A DNA stretch of 64,000 bases from Aliivibrio sp. EL58 (lineage in GTDB: Bacteria; Pseudomonadota; Gammaproteobacteria; Enterobacterales; Vibrionaceae). The stretch lies in NCBI RefSeq assembly GCF_900312675.1, contig NZ_OMPC01000001.1, positions 432,592-496,591 of the forward strand, given 5' to 3'. Positions 35,338-44,119 of the stretch are shown in pieces; the stretch's first letter is position 1; every line of letters starts with the position of its first letter. Below the pieces are notes generated by a model. It ran no database searches. It saw only the letters and a program-made list of their open reading frames with translations, and had not been told where the DNA came from. A program made the position numbers and the translations under genes.

Positions 35338-35763
35338 ATGGAAGAATTTGATCGTCAAAGCAGCTTTGGATGGATGATTAACGTTATTGCCAACCAAGCC
35401 TCAAAGAATTTCGAAGCAGAATTAAAACAGCACGGTTTAACTGTTGCTCTTTGGCCAACCATGATGTGTTTATGGGAAGAAGAAGGAGTAACTCAACGTG
35501 ATATTGCTGAAAAATCAAAAGTGGAAAACTCCACAACAACACGAACATTAGATAAATTAGAAAAACTTGGCCTTGTTGAGCGACAAGCAGATCCCAACAG
35601 CCGTCGTTCATTTCGTATTTACCTCACAGATGAAGGCCGAGCATTAAAAGAAACACTTTTGCCGATCCCTGTGAAGGTGAATAAAGAAGTGCTTAGCTCT
35701 CTTGATCTAAAGGAGCAAAAAGAGATGATTCGATTACTGCAGAAAATGGTCGCTGCTGTATAA
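35338..35763 (+). CDS. MarR family transcriptional regulator
   Basis: A 141-residue winged-helix regulator. VTQRDIAEKSKVENSTTTRTLDKLEKLGLVERQADPNSRRSFRIYLTDEG is the MarR DNA-binding region, with its beta wing in residues 53-104. Such proteins are dimers released by small ligands. It is cotranscribed with the cytochrome b561 gene five bases upstream and is the closest regulator to the long palindrome in the divergent promoter. It is also 239 bases upstream of ectA, though a terminator intervenes. It may control the cytochrome locus, the ectoine genes or neither. Confidence 0.88.
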   Translation: MEEFDRQSSFGWMINVIANQASKNFEAELKQHGLTVALWPTMMCLWEEEGVTQRDIAEKSKVENSTTTRTLDKLEKLGLVERQADPNSRRSFRIYLTDEGRALKETLLPIPVKVNKEVLSSLDLKEQKEMIRLLQKMVAAV

Positions 35764-35785
35764 ATTATCTCTAACAAAACACGAT

Positions 35786-35818
35786 AAATAGCCCACTAGA
35801 ATGGGCTATTTTTTTATA
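35786..35818 (+). terminator. intrinsic terminator after the MarR gene
   Basis: The 10-bp stem AAATAGCCCA / TGGGCTATTT with a six-base loop is followed by a run of T. It separates the cytochrome b561-marR operon from the ectoine operon. Confidence 0.88.
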
Positions 35819-36002
35819 AAAAAACACGAAATTGATCTATTTCACACAACAAAATACATAGAACTCTAACTAAATAAAAACATAAAAGTGAGATCAATGT
35901 CGCATTAAACGGCTAAGAAACACGCTTTTTTTGTGATTAGCTTGCCTTTGCATCTCTAAAAATGCCCATAATAAAAAGGAATTTAATTAGAGTACAAAGG
36001 AT

Positions 36003-36548
36003 ATGTATTTACATATGACTATTGCAGCGCCCAGAATCTTGTGTTCAAGCATGGATATTGAACCCAGCAAAAAATGGACATTTAGAGAACCATCAAGGAC
36101 AGACGGTGACGATGTTTATGCATTGATCACCGAGTGTCCCCCTCTTGATATCAACTCTTCATACTGTAATTTCCTTCAATCTACACATTTCAGTAAGACC
36201 TGCGTTTTAGCAGAGAAAGACGGCAACCTTGCTGGTTTTATCTCTGGTTACCATAAGCCTGATGACCCAAAAACATTATTCATCTGGCAAGTCGCAGTCT
36301 CTCCTCGCTACCGAGGTAAAGGTTTAGCTTACTCCATGCTAAATGAGCTTTTACAGCGAAAAAACCTCAAGCACACAGAATTCTTAGAAACAACGATCAC
36401 CAAAGCCAACGACGCCTCTTGGTCGCTATTTAAAAAGCTGGATGCCGAGCATGGTAACCGAGGTGAAGTGACTACGTTTCTAGACAAAGAAGCTCATTTC
36501 AAAGGCAAGCACGATACTGAATATTTGTATCGTATCGCTCTAAAATAA
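36003..36548 (+). CDS. ectA: L-2,4-diaminobutyrate acetyltransferase (EctA)
   Basis: A 181-residue GNAT-fold enzyme that acetylates diaminobutyrate to N-gamma-acetyl-diaminobutyrate, the middle step of ectoine synthesis. WTFREPSRTDGDDVYALI is a well-conserved EctA start region, and the acetyl-CoA motif is VAVSPRYRGKGLAYSMLNELL (about 97-118), followed by the ETTITKANDASWSLFKKLD segment. Starts at 36003, 36015 and 36051 are all in frame. AAAGG sits close to 36003 and far from 36015, so the exact start is open. It is the first gene of ectABC-ask. Confidence 0.93.
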   Translation: MYLHMTIAAPRILCSSMDIEPSKKWTFREPSRTDGDDVYALITECPPLDINSSYCNFLQSTHFSKTCVLAEKDGNLAGFISGYHKPDDPKTLFIWQVAVSPRYRGKGLAYSMLNELLQRKNLKHTEFLETTITKANDASWSLFKKLDAEHGNRGEVTTFLDKEAHFKGKHDTEYLYRIALK

Positions 36549-36573
36549 AATAGGAATCATAAACGGACTCATC

Positions 36574-37839
36574 ATGAATATTTTCAAGAAGCAAGAATCA
36601 AAAGTACGTTCATACTCAAACAGTTTTCCAGTTATCTTTCAAAAAGCAAAAGGATGTTGGCTAGAAACCGAAAGCGGCGAACGTTACTTAGACTTCCTTG
36701 CTGGAGCCGGATCACTCAACTACGGTCACAACAACCCAGTCTTAAAGCAAGCTTTACTTGAATACATCGAAACAGATGGTATTACGCACGGCTTAGACAT
36801 GCACTCAAGTGCAAAAGCCACTTTCTTGAATGCATTGAATAACTATATTCTTGAACCTAGAAATCTAGATTATAAGGTTCAGTTTACCGGTCCAACCGGA
36901 ACCAATGCCGTTGAGGCCGCTTTAAAACTGGCACGTAAAGTCACCAATCGAACTAACATTGTCGCCTTCACTAATGGTTTCCACGGGTGTACTGCAGGAG
37001 CATTAGCAGCGACAGGTAATCAACACCATCGCCAAGGTGCAGGTTTTAGCTTAAACAACATCACTCGCATTCCTTTTGAAGGTTATGCCGATATCGATGG
37101 CCTTAACCTGTTTGAAACCATGCTATCTGATAACTCAAGTGGTCTAGATAAACCTGCTGCTGTGCTTTTAGAAACTGTACAAGGTGAAGGTGGATTAAAC
37201 GTCGCATCAAATCAATGGTTACAACGTTTAAGCAAGATTTGTAAAGCCAACGATATTCTAATGATTGTTGATGATATCCAAGCTGGCTGTGGTCGTACTG
37301 GCACCTTCTTCAGTTTTGAACCATCAGGTATTAAACCAGATATGGTTACGCTATCTAAATCTATTGGTGGCTACGGCTTACCAATGGCGGTTGTCTTACT
37401 AAAACCAGAATTAGATGAATGGAAACCAGGTGAGCATAACGGTACTTTCCGTGGTAACAATCACGCTTTCATTACTGCTGCAAAAGCACTAGAGATTTAC
37501 TGGTCAAATTCAAATTTTGAAGAGCATATTAAACAGATCTCTCAAAAAGTCAGTGATGTCATTCTTCGTGCCGTAAAACGCTACCCTAAGCTGTTTGTTC
37601 AGCAAAAAGGTCGCGGCATGATGATTGGTATTGAGTGTAAAGACGGCATTATCTCAAGTGATATCGCTAAAGATTGCTTTAAGAACGGCATGATCATTGA
37701 AACTGCAGGTCCATCTGATGAAGTTGTTAAATTCTTCTGCCCACTGACGATCACTGAGTCAGAGCTAGAAGAGGGTCTAACCATCTTTGAAAACGCAATT
37801 GACAATATTGCAGAAAAACACTTCAAAAAAGCATCTTAA
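36574..37839 (+). CDS. ectB: diaminobutyrate-2-oxoglutarate transaminase (EctB)
   Basis: A 421-residue class III aminotransferase that converts aspartate semialdehyde to L-2,4-diaminobutyrate with glutamate as donor. Visible are [19 protein letters not shown] (cofactor phosphate loop), [17 protein letters not shown], the metal-free aspartate in [15 protein letters not shown], and [13 protein letters not shown], whose lysine (about residue 261) forms the pyridoxal phosphate Schiff base. Length is usual. It lies 25 bases after ectA. Confidence 0.96.
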   Translation: MNIFKKQESKVRSYSNSFPVIFQKAKGCWLETESGERYLDFLAGAGSLNYGHNNPVLKQALLEYIETDGITHGLDMHSSAKATFLNALNNYILEPRNLDYKVQFTGPTGTNAVEAALKLARKVTNRTNIVAFTNGFHGCTAGALAATGNQHHRQGAGFSLNNITRIPFEGYADIDGLNLFETMLSDNSSGLDKPAAVLLETVQGEGGLNVASNQWLQRLSKICKANDILMIVDDIQAGCGRTGTFFSFEPSGIKPDMVTLSKSIGGYGLPMAVVLLKPELDEWKPGEHNGTFRGNNHAFITAAKALEIYWSNSNFEEHIKQISQKVSDVILRAVKRYPKLFVQQKGRGMMIGIECKDGIISSDIAKDCFKNGMIIETAGPSDEVVKFFCPLTITESELEEGLTIFENAIDNIAEKHFKKAS

Positions 37840-37853
37840 TCAAGGACGAAACA

Positions 37854-38240
37854 ATGATTGTTAGAACACTAGACGAATGTCGTGATAGCGAACGACGCGT
37901 AGCATCAGAAACATGGGAAAGCGTAAGAATGTTGTTGAAGAATGACAACATGGGTTTCTCTTTCCACATTACGACTATTTATGAAAACACAGAAACTCAC
38001 ATTCACTACAAGAACCACTTAGAGTCGGTATATTGTATGAGTGGTGAAGGAGAGATCGAAGTTATTGGCGGCGAAACCTACCCAATAAAACCAGGCACTT
38101 TGTATATTCTTGATAAGCATGACGAACACTTCTTACGTGCTTATAAAGACAAAGAAATGGTCATGGCGTGTGTCTTCAATCCACCGATCACTGGTGCTGA
38201 AGTTCACGATAAAAACGGCGTTTACCCTATCTTAGATTAA
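37854..38240 (+). CDS. ectC: ectoine synthase (EctC)
   Basis: A 128-residue cupin enzyme that cyclises N-gamma-acetyl-diaminobutyrate to ectoine. The conserved [23 protein letters not shown] start and the cupin segment [21 protein letters not shown] (about 43-64), with iron-binding-type Glu and Tyr positions, are present, as are [15 protein letters not shown] and the C-terminal [24 protein letters not shown] precedes the ATG, 14 bases after ectB. Ectoine protects against salt stress. Confidence 0.97.
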   Translation: MIVRTLDECRDSERRVASETWESVRMLLKNDNMGFSFHITTIYENTETHIHYKNHLESVYCMSGEGEIEVIGGETYPIKPGTLYILDKHDEHFLRAYKDKEMVMACVFNPPITGAEVHDKNGVYPILD

Positions 38241-38279
38241 ACACTAAATCCCCTTAGTATTTATTTAGGATGGTATAAA

Positions 38280-38313
38280 TATCAACTTGGATCCATAAAG
38301 ATCCAAGTTGATA
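38280..38313 (+). other. perfect 14-bp hairpin between ectC and the aspartokinase gene
   Basis: TATCAACTTGGATC (38280-38293) and GATCCAAGTTGATA (38300-38313) pair perfectly around a six-base loop. The downstream T tract is weak, so it is not a standard terminator. It may reduce read-through, stabilise the ectABC message, or mark an RNA processing site before ask. Confidence 0.6.
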
Positions 38314-38342
38314 CTCTCTTTAAAGTCAAAAAGGACTTCTTC

Positions 38343-39770
38343 ATGACTTATACCGTAGAAAAAATCGGCGGTACTTCTATGACTGCGTTTGACGCCGTTT
38401 TAGACAACATCTTTCTTCGCCCTCAAAATCCATATAACCGTGTTTTTGTTGTATCTGCCTATGGCGGCATTACCGATTCATTGCTTGAATGTAAGAAAAC
38501 AGGCAAACCAGGTGTTTATAAGCTTATCGCTAAACGTGATGATAGCTGGGATGAAGCATTAGAGTATGTGAAAAATCGTATGCTATTAACCAATGAACAT
38601 CTATTTATTGACCCTTTGAACAGATTAAGAGCTGATAAATTCATTTGCTCACGAATTGATGAAGCTAAAACGTGTATTTCTAATATTCTTGAAACCTGTC
38701 AATACGGTCAATTTTCATTACGTCGCTATTTACCTCAAGTTCGTGAATTTCTATCTTCTATTGGTGAAGCGCACAGCGCCTTTAACACGGCATTAAAGCT
38801 AAAAACCGTTGGAATTAACGCGAAGTTCGTCGATCTCTCTGGTTGGGACAACCAAACTCCGAGAACATTAGATGAAACCATCACTGATGTATTTAAAGAT
38901 ATAGATGTCACCACAGAGCTGCCAATTGTTACTGGCTATGCCTATTGCAAAGAAGGCTTAATGGGCACATACGATCGTGGTTACAGTGAAATGACCTTTA
39001 GCCGCATCGCCTCACTTACTCATGCTGATTTGGCGATTATCCATAAAGAATATCACTTAAGCTCAGCTGATCCGCGTGTTGTAGGCACAGATAAAGTATT
39101 CCCAATTGGACGCACCAATTACGATGTTGCTGATCAATTAGCAAGCTTAGGAATGGAAGCTATTCACCCTAATGCAGCGGCAGGGCTTCGTGAGAGCGAT
39201 ATTGAAATTCAGATTAAAAATACGTTTGAGCCAGAGCACAAAGGCACATTGATCTCATCAGATTACCAACCAGAAACCAACAAAGTCGAGATCATTGCAG
39301 GTAAAGAAAAAGTGTTTGCCTTACATCTGTTTGATCAAGCAATGGTCGGCCAAGTGGATAATGTCGGTTATGAGTTAATGGAAATTATCTCAGACGCACA
39401 AGTTAGTTTAATTGGTAAAGAAATGAATGCAAATTCAATTACTTATTATCTTGGCGGTAGCACTGAAAACCTGAATAAGTTGTTATACAAAGCAGAAAAA
39501 CGCTATCCAAACGCCTCTATTAAAGGTCGTATGGTGGCATTAATTTCGGTGATTGGCTCTCAGATTGATACCAACAAAGCATTAGCAAAAGGGGTTTTAT
39601 CATTGATGAATAATGACGTCACCCCTGTAGCCCTGCACGCTTCTATGCGTAACGTAAACGTGCAATTTGTAGTAAGCGATCAAGACTATCAAAATGCTAT
39701 TCGAGCACTACACCACGAGTTTTGTGAAGATATAGCCACCACACAAGTAAAAACTGAACAAGTCGCTTAA
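38343..39770 (+). CDS. ask: aspartate kinase of the ectoine pathway (Ask_Ect)
   Basis: A 475-residue aspartokinase that phosphorylates aspartate, the first step toward aspartate semialdehyde. The N-terminal VEKIGGTSM is the kinase KxGGTS motif. GYAYCKEGLMGTYDRGYSEMTFSRIA is the active-site region, and the C-terminal third carries ACT domains (about 315-465). Its position after ectABC is that of the specialised aspartokinases associated with ectoine clusters, believed to escape the lysine/threonine feedback of housekeeping enzymes. It is 102 bases after ectC, with a hairpin between. AAAAGGAC precedes the ATG. Confidence 0.93.
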   Translation: MTYTVEKIGGTSMTAFDAVLDNIFLRPQNPYNRVFVVSAYGGITDSLLECKKTGKPGVYKLIAKRDDSWDEALEYVKNRMLLTNEHLFIDPLNRLRADKFICSRIDEAKTCISNILETCQYGQFSLRRYLPQVREFLSSIGEAHSAFNTALKLKTVGINAKFVDLSGWDNQTPRTLDETITDVFKDIDVTTELPIVTGYAYCKEGLMGTYDRGYSEMTFSRIASLTHADLAIIHKEYHLSSADPRVVGTDKVFPIGRTNYDVADQLASLGMEAIHPNAAAGLRESDIEIQIKNTFEPEHKGTLISSDYQPETNKVEIIAGKEKVFALHLFDQAMVGQVDNVGYELMEIISDAQVSLIGKEMNANSITYYLGGSTENLNKLLYKAEKRYPNASIKGRMVALISVIGSQIDTNKALAKGVLSLMNNDVTPVALHASMRNVNVQFVVSDQDYQNAIRALHHEFCEDIATTQVKTEQVA

Positions 39771-39799
39771 ATTCCGTTTTACAGTGTAAATAAACCCTC

Positions 39800-39839
39800 A
39801 ACCGCTAGTTCATTAATGATGAGCTGGCGGTTTTTTTTG
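39800..39839 (+). terminator. intrinsic terminator of the ectABC-ask operon
   Basis: The stem AACCGCTAGTTCAT / ATGAGCTGGCGGTT, with two wobble pairs and a short loop, is followed by eight T residues. It overlaps the last codons of the convergent LysR gene. Confidence 0.87.
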
Positions 39840-40712
39840 GCTAATCGTTTGTAAAGAGGACAATAACTCTTCTAATACAGGGCCAAAAACATGACTGCGC
39901 GATACCAAGCAACCCATTGGGGTAAACCAACCATCAAATTCATGAGCAATCGGCAGCGCCACTAGCTTATTTTGATCTAGCAAACTCATTACGCTGTGTT
40001 CTGGTACTATCGTCCAACCAACCCCTTTACAAGCAAGATCCATCAAAGTTTGATGCGTATTGGCGTACCACAACTTTGAGCTTATCCCATAACTGAACCA
40101 CAATTCTTTTCGTTTTGAGCTACGATGTACTAATTGTCGATGTCCTTTCAATGCCGCATCATTCACGACAGGCAAACTGGCTAGATCATGCTCTGGAGAC
40201 ACTACCGTCAGAAAGCGCACATGACCTAGAGTAAAGAAATCCATGTCCACTTTTAGCTCGCCATCTGCATAGACAATCCCTACTTGGGCTTTGCCTTTTT
40301 TTACTAACTCTTCAACATCAAAGGTTGAGGTTGTGATGATCTCAAAATCCGTCACAGGAAACTTATCTGCCAATGCCGCCAATATTTGTAATACATCGTC
40401 ATTCATTAAGCTCTCATCAATGGCGATGACTAACTCATATTCGTGCTCTCTTTCTAACGATTCAACTTTTTGGTCAAAGTATTTTTGTTGATGCAAAATA
40501 GATTGAGCAATCGGCAATAACGCTCTGCCTTTCTCTGTTAGCACAGGCGTGTTTTTATCACGATTAAACAACTCTTGGTTAATTGAGATCTCTAAATTGG
40601 CAATAGCCTGACTCACACCGGATTGAGCGCGCTTTAATTGGCGAGCGGCAGCAGAGAAAGAGCCGCACTCACACACGGTGACAAAGATTTTCAATTGCTC
40701 AAAACTGTACAT
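39813..40712 (-). CDS. LysR family regulator, likely controlling the PACE efflux gene
   Basis: A 299-residue LysR regulator with helix-turn-helix QLKIFVTVCECGSFSAAARQLKRAQSGVSQAIANLE and effector domain from about 90. It is divergent from the PACE-family efflux gene over 138 bases, the same arrangement as the LysR-type regulator AceR beside aceI in Acinetobacter. Control of that gene is therefore the best inference. The 3' end overlaps the ectoine operon's terminator. Confidence 0.86.
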   Translation of the reverse strand: MYSFEQLKIFVTVCECGSFSAAARQLKRAQSGVSQAIANLEISINQELFNRDKNTPVLTEKGRALLPIAQSILHQQKYFDQKVESLEREHEYELVIAIDESLMNDDVLQILAALADKFPVTDFEIITTSTFDVEELVKKGKAQVGIVYADGELKVDMDFFTLGHVRFLTVVSPEHDLASLPVVNDAALKGHRQLVHRSSKRKELWFSYGISSKLWYANTHQTLMDLACKGVGWTIVPEHSVMSLLDQNKLVALPIAHEFDGWFTPMGCLVSRSHVFGPVLEELLSSLQTISQKKPPAHH

Positions 40713-40850
40713 GGCATTAGCTTAGTAATTGGATTAAACACCAAACTATCACGATTCGTGATGACTGTTAACTTTATCTATTTTATTCGCTCTCTATAAT
40801 CGCTGATTCATTATTTTTAAATGTATCAATAATAATTAAGAGTCATCGCT

Positions 40851-41288
40851 ATGAAAACAACTGAACGTATTTTCCACGCTGTATTATTTGAGGTATTGGC
40901 GGTATCTCTGTCTATTCTTGGGTTAACTATTTTTACTAATCACGATGTTACTGTCCTATCAGGAACTATGATAGTTGTTGCCACTATCGCGATGATCTGG
41001 AACTTTATTTACAATTGGATTTTCGATCAATTCTTCACTGGCGAGAAAACACAGCGCACCCTGTCTTTGCGTATCTTCCACGTTGTTTTGTTTGAATTAG
41101 GATTATTGTTCGCAACTGTTCCCGTTATGGCTTACTTATTAAACGTAGGCACCTGGGAAGCGTTTGTGATGGATATTGGCGTGACTATTTTTATCACCAT
41201 TTACGCATTCACCTTTAACTGGGTATATGACAATGTAAGAGCTGTATTGATGAGAAGAATGGCGAGAGATGAGTCGATCGCTGCATAA
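40851..41288 (+). CDS. PACE family multidrug/biguanide efflux transporter (AceI-like)
   Basis: A 145-residue inner-membrane protein with four helices in two repeats. Each repeat carries the paired PACE motifs: RIFHAVLFE in helix 1 with Glu14 (equivalent to the essential Glu15 of AceI) and the tandem RIFHVVLFELG in helix 3. IWNFIYNWIFDQFF and FTFNWVYDNV are the ends of helices 2 and 4. PACE proteins export chlorhexidine and other cationic biocides by proton exchange, and short-chain diamines in AceI. It faces the LysR gene divergently. Confidence 0.92.
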   Translation: MKTTERIFHAVLFEVLAVSLSILGLTIFTNHDVTVLSGTMIVVATIAMIWNFIYNWIFDQFFTGEKTQRTLSLRIFHVVLFELGLLFATVPVMAYLLNVGTWEAFVMDIGVTIFITIYAFTFNWVYDNVRAVLMRRMARDESIAA

Positions 41289-41485
41289 TGCATTGAAGGT
41301 GATGTAGAGAACCAGATAGTAAACAACCCGCTGATTGGTGGGTCGTTTTACTTGACCACTACAATTACACCTCCACACTGTGTGACTTTAAATACTTTGC
41401 ATTTGAAACAGCCACAGTGCTCAATATCGTTTAAGACAATGTTGACCGAAAACTTTTTAAAGATGTTGAATAGGAGGTTTGCTTT

Positions 41486-41809
41486 ATGCGTAAATCAGAT
41501 AAGAAGATAGAAAATCAAATTAGATATGTATTAACCGAAGTTTGTGAAGATACGTTAAAAGGCTACGATGGTTTTCTTTGGGTGACTCATACGGTCAAAT
41601 TTTCTTCTTTTCCAGAGAGCTTAAAAATCGTCTGCGTATTCGAAACGAATCAAGATAGAGCAAATTTTTTAATGGGAGAAGACCAGCTTCATGTTTCAAC
41701 CACTATCCAAAAGGCGTTTAATAAGGCTGGAGTCCAACTAAAGAACGTAGATAAGCACATCAGTTACGATACAAAGGAAAATCACGAGGGCGCTCATCAA
41801 AGAAAGTGA
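41486..41809 (+). CDS. hypothetical protein (107 aa)
   Basis: A 107-residue soluble protein with a strong AGGAGG ribosome binding site before the ATG. It begins with a basic helix (MRKSDKKIENQIRYVLTEVCEDTLK). HTVKFSSFPESLKIVCVFET follows, and the tail is basic and polar. Similar short proteins are found in Vibrionaceae and Shewanella without a known function, as far as I recall. A good Shine-Dalgarno and normal codon structure support a real gene. A hairpin, but no classical terminator, follows. Confidence 0.7.
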   Translation: MRKSDKKIENQIRYVLTEVCEDTLKGYDGFLWVTHTVKFSSFPESLKIVCVFETNQDRANFLMGEDQLHVSTTIQKAFNKAGVQLKNVDKHISYDTKENHEGAHQRK

Positions 41810-41832
41810 ATCGAGTTTCTAGTGGGGAGCTA

Positions 41833-41865
41833 AGGCTTTATATTACGAGTTTTGATATAAAGCCT
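41833..41865 (+). other. perfect 11-bp hairpin downstream of the 107-residue ORF
   Basis: AGGCTTTATAT and ATATAAAGCCT pair across an 11-base loop. There is no T run after it on either strand, so it may be an mRNA-stabilising or regulatory structure rather than a terminator. Confidence 0.45.
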
Positions 41866-41930
41866 GAAGGCTAATGTCAGCCCTCTGAGTAAGGGTGCCA
41901 ATTCACCGATTTCAACTTACTGAATAATTT

Positions 41931-42269
41931 TCAGTCCATTCTTGTAATAAAGGTTTGCTCGTCATCCACAAAAGCCACAAAGCCGCCGTGATAGATAAGT
42001 ACTCGACCGCGCCCCTCAACTAGGCAAGCAAGCTGTGGAAGCAAATCTTCTTCGTTATCCTGACTTTGAAAAGTGCCTGTATCGGTGATTACGCCGCTGA
42101 ATGTAGGCAAGTATCCATAAGTACGCTTAGCTTGAGCAATCAAGCTCAATTCACTGGCGGTAGAGAAGCAAGAAGGGATCGCACCGGCTTCTTCGATGAA
42201 CATCGTTTTCAGTTCTTCAAAAGCTGTAATCACCAGCCAGTCGATGTCGTTAACATGATGGATAAACAT
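41931..42269 (-). CDS. hypothetical protein (112 aa)
   Basis: A 112-residue soluble protein starting MFIHHVNDIDWLVIT, with GAGAAACTTT before the ATG at 42269. It has a hydrophobic core pattern (RVLIYHGGFVAFVDDEQTFITRMD) but no catalytic motif or family I recognise. The gene is convergent with the 107-residue ORF and stands next to a long gene-poor stretch. Composition and a fair ribosome binding site suggest it is real. Confidence 0.6.
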   Translation of the reverse strand: MFIHHVNDIDWLVITAFEELKTMFIEEAGAIPSCFSTASELSLIAQAKRTYGYLPTFSGVITDTGTFQSQDNEEDLLPQLACLVEGRGRVLIYHGGFVAFVDDEQTFITRMD

Positions 42270-43078
42270 AAAGTTTCTCGGTTATTCTGGTGCGGAAATT
42301 GTATCACTATCAGGTGAGATCGTAGTAGATATTTAGTTACTAAAGGCAGTAATTCTGTGCCATTTCCGGACATTAGCTAGGCCATCTGAACAACAAACAC
42401 AAGACTAACGTAAGAATTTAACTGCGAGATCAACTTTCTTCATTTTCAAAAAATAAGATACCAATATAAACGTTTGCTTTATATTATAGGGTACAAGTTT
42501 TTTATTTACCAAGTGATAACTTAAAATCTTATTTATATTTATCGCTAGACATTTTGCAAAATGAGGAACATTCTAAATAAAGAATCAGGAACCTAACCTA
42601 AAAACATAGATAATATGAACATGAAAAATAATACAGCAGAAACCTATTTCTTGTTTTATCAAAGAACATTCCTATCCAAGGTTTTCACCTAAAACCACCA
42701 GTACCACATAGTCACTTCAGAATTTAAAAAACGTCGGAAGCACTGCAAAACCTGACTGTTAATACATCAAAAGTGATATTTAACTCTTTATTATAAATGA
42801 ATTGATACTCTTTGATCTAAGACTGTCCATAGTTTATATAGACTGCGGTTAGTTAAACCAAGCACTTTATTTATATCCATATAATAATATACAGATTCTA
42901 GAAGTTACACATAATTTAATTATTCTAATTTATGTATAACAACAATAAATATAATCAAACTTATATAAATTTACTATTCACTTTAAATTAACAACATGTT
43001 TAACCTTATATTTATTCATGATGTTAATATTCTGTGATTTATTCCTAAATAAGAAAATACAGTAAGTTAGGATTTAAC
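42270..43078. other. 809-base gene-poor, AT-rich region
   Basis: No ORF with a convincing ribosome binding site was found; a 24-codon frame near 42616 is probably chance. The right part (42850-43020) is extremely AT-rich and is likely the promoter region of the efflux operon that starts at 43079. The left part is of ordinary composition and could be a decayed gene or an undetected small RNA. I see no clear terminator or repeat. Confidence 0.4.
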
Positions 43079-44098
43079 ATGAACAATAAAAACACTCATT
43101 TCGCTCGAAACTTACTTGCTGCTGGCTGTATCGCAGCTGGACTAATTACCGCCGGATACTTCTACGTTAAGCATCAAGAACAATTTCCAAGTACTGATGA
43201 TGCTTATGTTCATGCCAACATTGTATATGTGGCACCACAAGTCAGTGGCAAAATCATCGCTAGTAACGCGACTGATTATGCCTCGGTAAGTAAGGGCGAT
43301 TTATTAGTACAAATTGACCCTGCCCCATACCAAGCAAAACTCGATGAAGCAAAAGCAGCCTATGAGATGGCAACATCAAATAACGCTGCAACAGATGACG
43401 CAATATTAGCTGCCAGTGCAGATGTAAAAAGTGCAATGGCAACCCTTAGCGACGCTCAAATTTCATATAAAAGAATCAAAGAATTAGCGGCGAAAAATTT
43501 ACTGCCTGAACAAAACTTAGATGATGCCCGTCAAAAATTATCATCCGCAGAAAACAATGTTACCGCAACAAGAGCACGCATGTCTCAGCTCATCAAATCT
43601 CAAGGTGCAAAAGGTGATGCATCACCTGAAGTTAAAAAAGCGGCAGCCGCATTAAGTCAGGCTAGCTTATCATTGTCTTACACAAATATATTTGCAGATC
43701 ACGATGGTACGCTTGGTAAAGTTCAAGTTCATCCTGGTAGTGTTGTGGTTCCTGGGCAAGCTTTAACTCCTCTTGTCGAGGCAAACTCTTATTGGGTTCA
43801 AGCCAACTTTAAAGAGACTCATGTTGGCCGTGTAACAAAAGGCATGAAAGTCACTATCACCTTAGATCTTTATCCTAGCGTTAAGTATGTAGGGGTGATT
43901 GAGGCTATCTCTCCTGCCAGTGGCGCTTCGTTTTCATTACTGCCACCTGAAAACGCAACGGGCAACTGGGTAAAAGTACCGCAACGCTTCCCGGTTCGCA
44001 TAAAACTTGATAATGACCAAAACAAACTGAAATTTCCTTTACGTGTTGGTGCTAGCGCATCGGTAACGGTTGATACATTAGCGCCTCTAGCGAAATAA
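43079..44098 (+). CDS. EmrA/HlyD-type membrane fusion protein of an efflux pump
   Basis: A 339-residue periplasmic adaptor with one N-terminal helix (LLAAGCIAAGLITAGYFYV). The lipoyl-like half-motif FPSTDDAYVHANIVYVAPQVSGKI and its partner DGTLGKVQVHPGSVVVPGQAL flank a coiled-coil hairpin (about 75-195), followed by a beta barrel with the FKETHVGRV segment. It should connect the DHA2 pump to an outer-membrane channel. It is 21 bases upstream of the pump gene. The drug specificity is unknown. AGGATTTAAC precedes the ATG. Confidence 0.9.
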   Translation: MNNKNTHFARNLLAAGCIAAGLITAGYFYVKHQEQFPSTDDAYVHANIVYVAPQVSGKIIASNATDYASVSKGDLLVQIDPAPYQAKLDEAKAAYEMATSNNAATDDAILAASADVKSAMATLSDAQISYKRIKELAAKNLLPEQNLDDARQKLSSAENNVTATRARMSQLIKSQGAKGDASPEVKKAAAALSQASLSLSYTNIFADHDGTLGKVQVHPGSVVVPGQALTPLVEANSYWVQANFKETHVGRVTKGMKVTITLDLYPSVKYVGVIEAISPASGASFSLLPPENATGNWVKVPQRFPVRIKLDNDQNKLKFPLRVGASASVTVDTLAPLAK

Positions 44099-44119
44099 CC
44101 GGCAAAAAAGGAAACCATC

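Noticed and set aside
42616..42690. A 24-codon ORF in the long gap before the EmrA-type gene
   Set aside because: No ribosome binding site, no terminator and no distinctive composition; consistent with chance.
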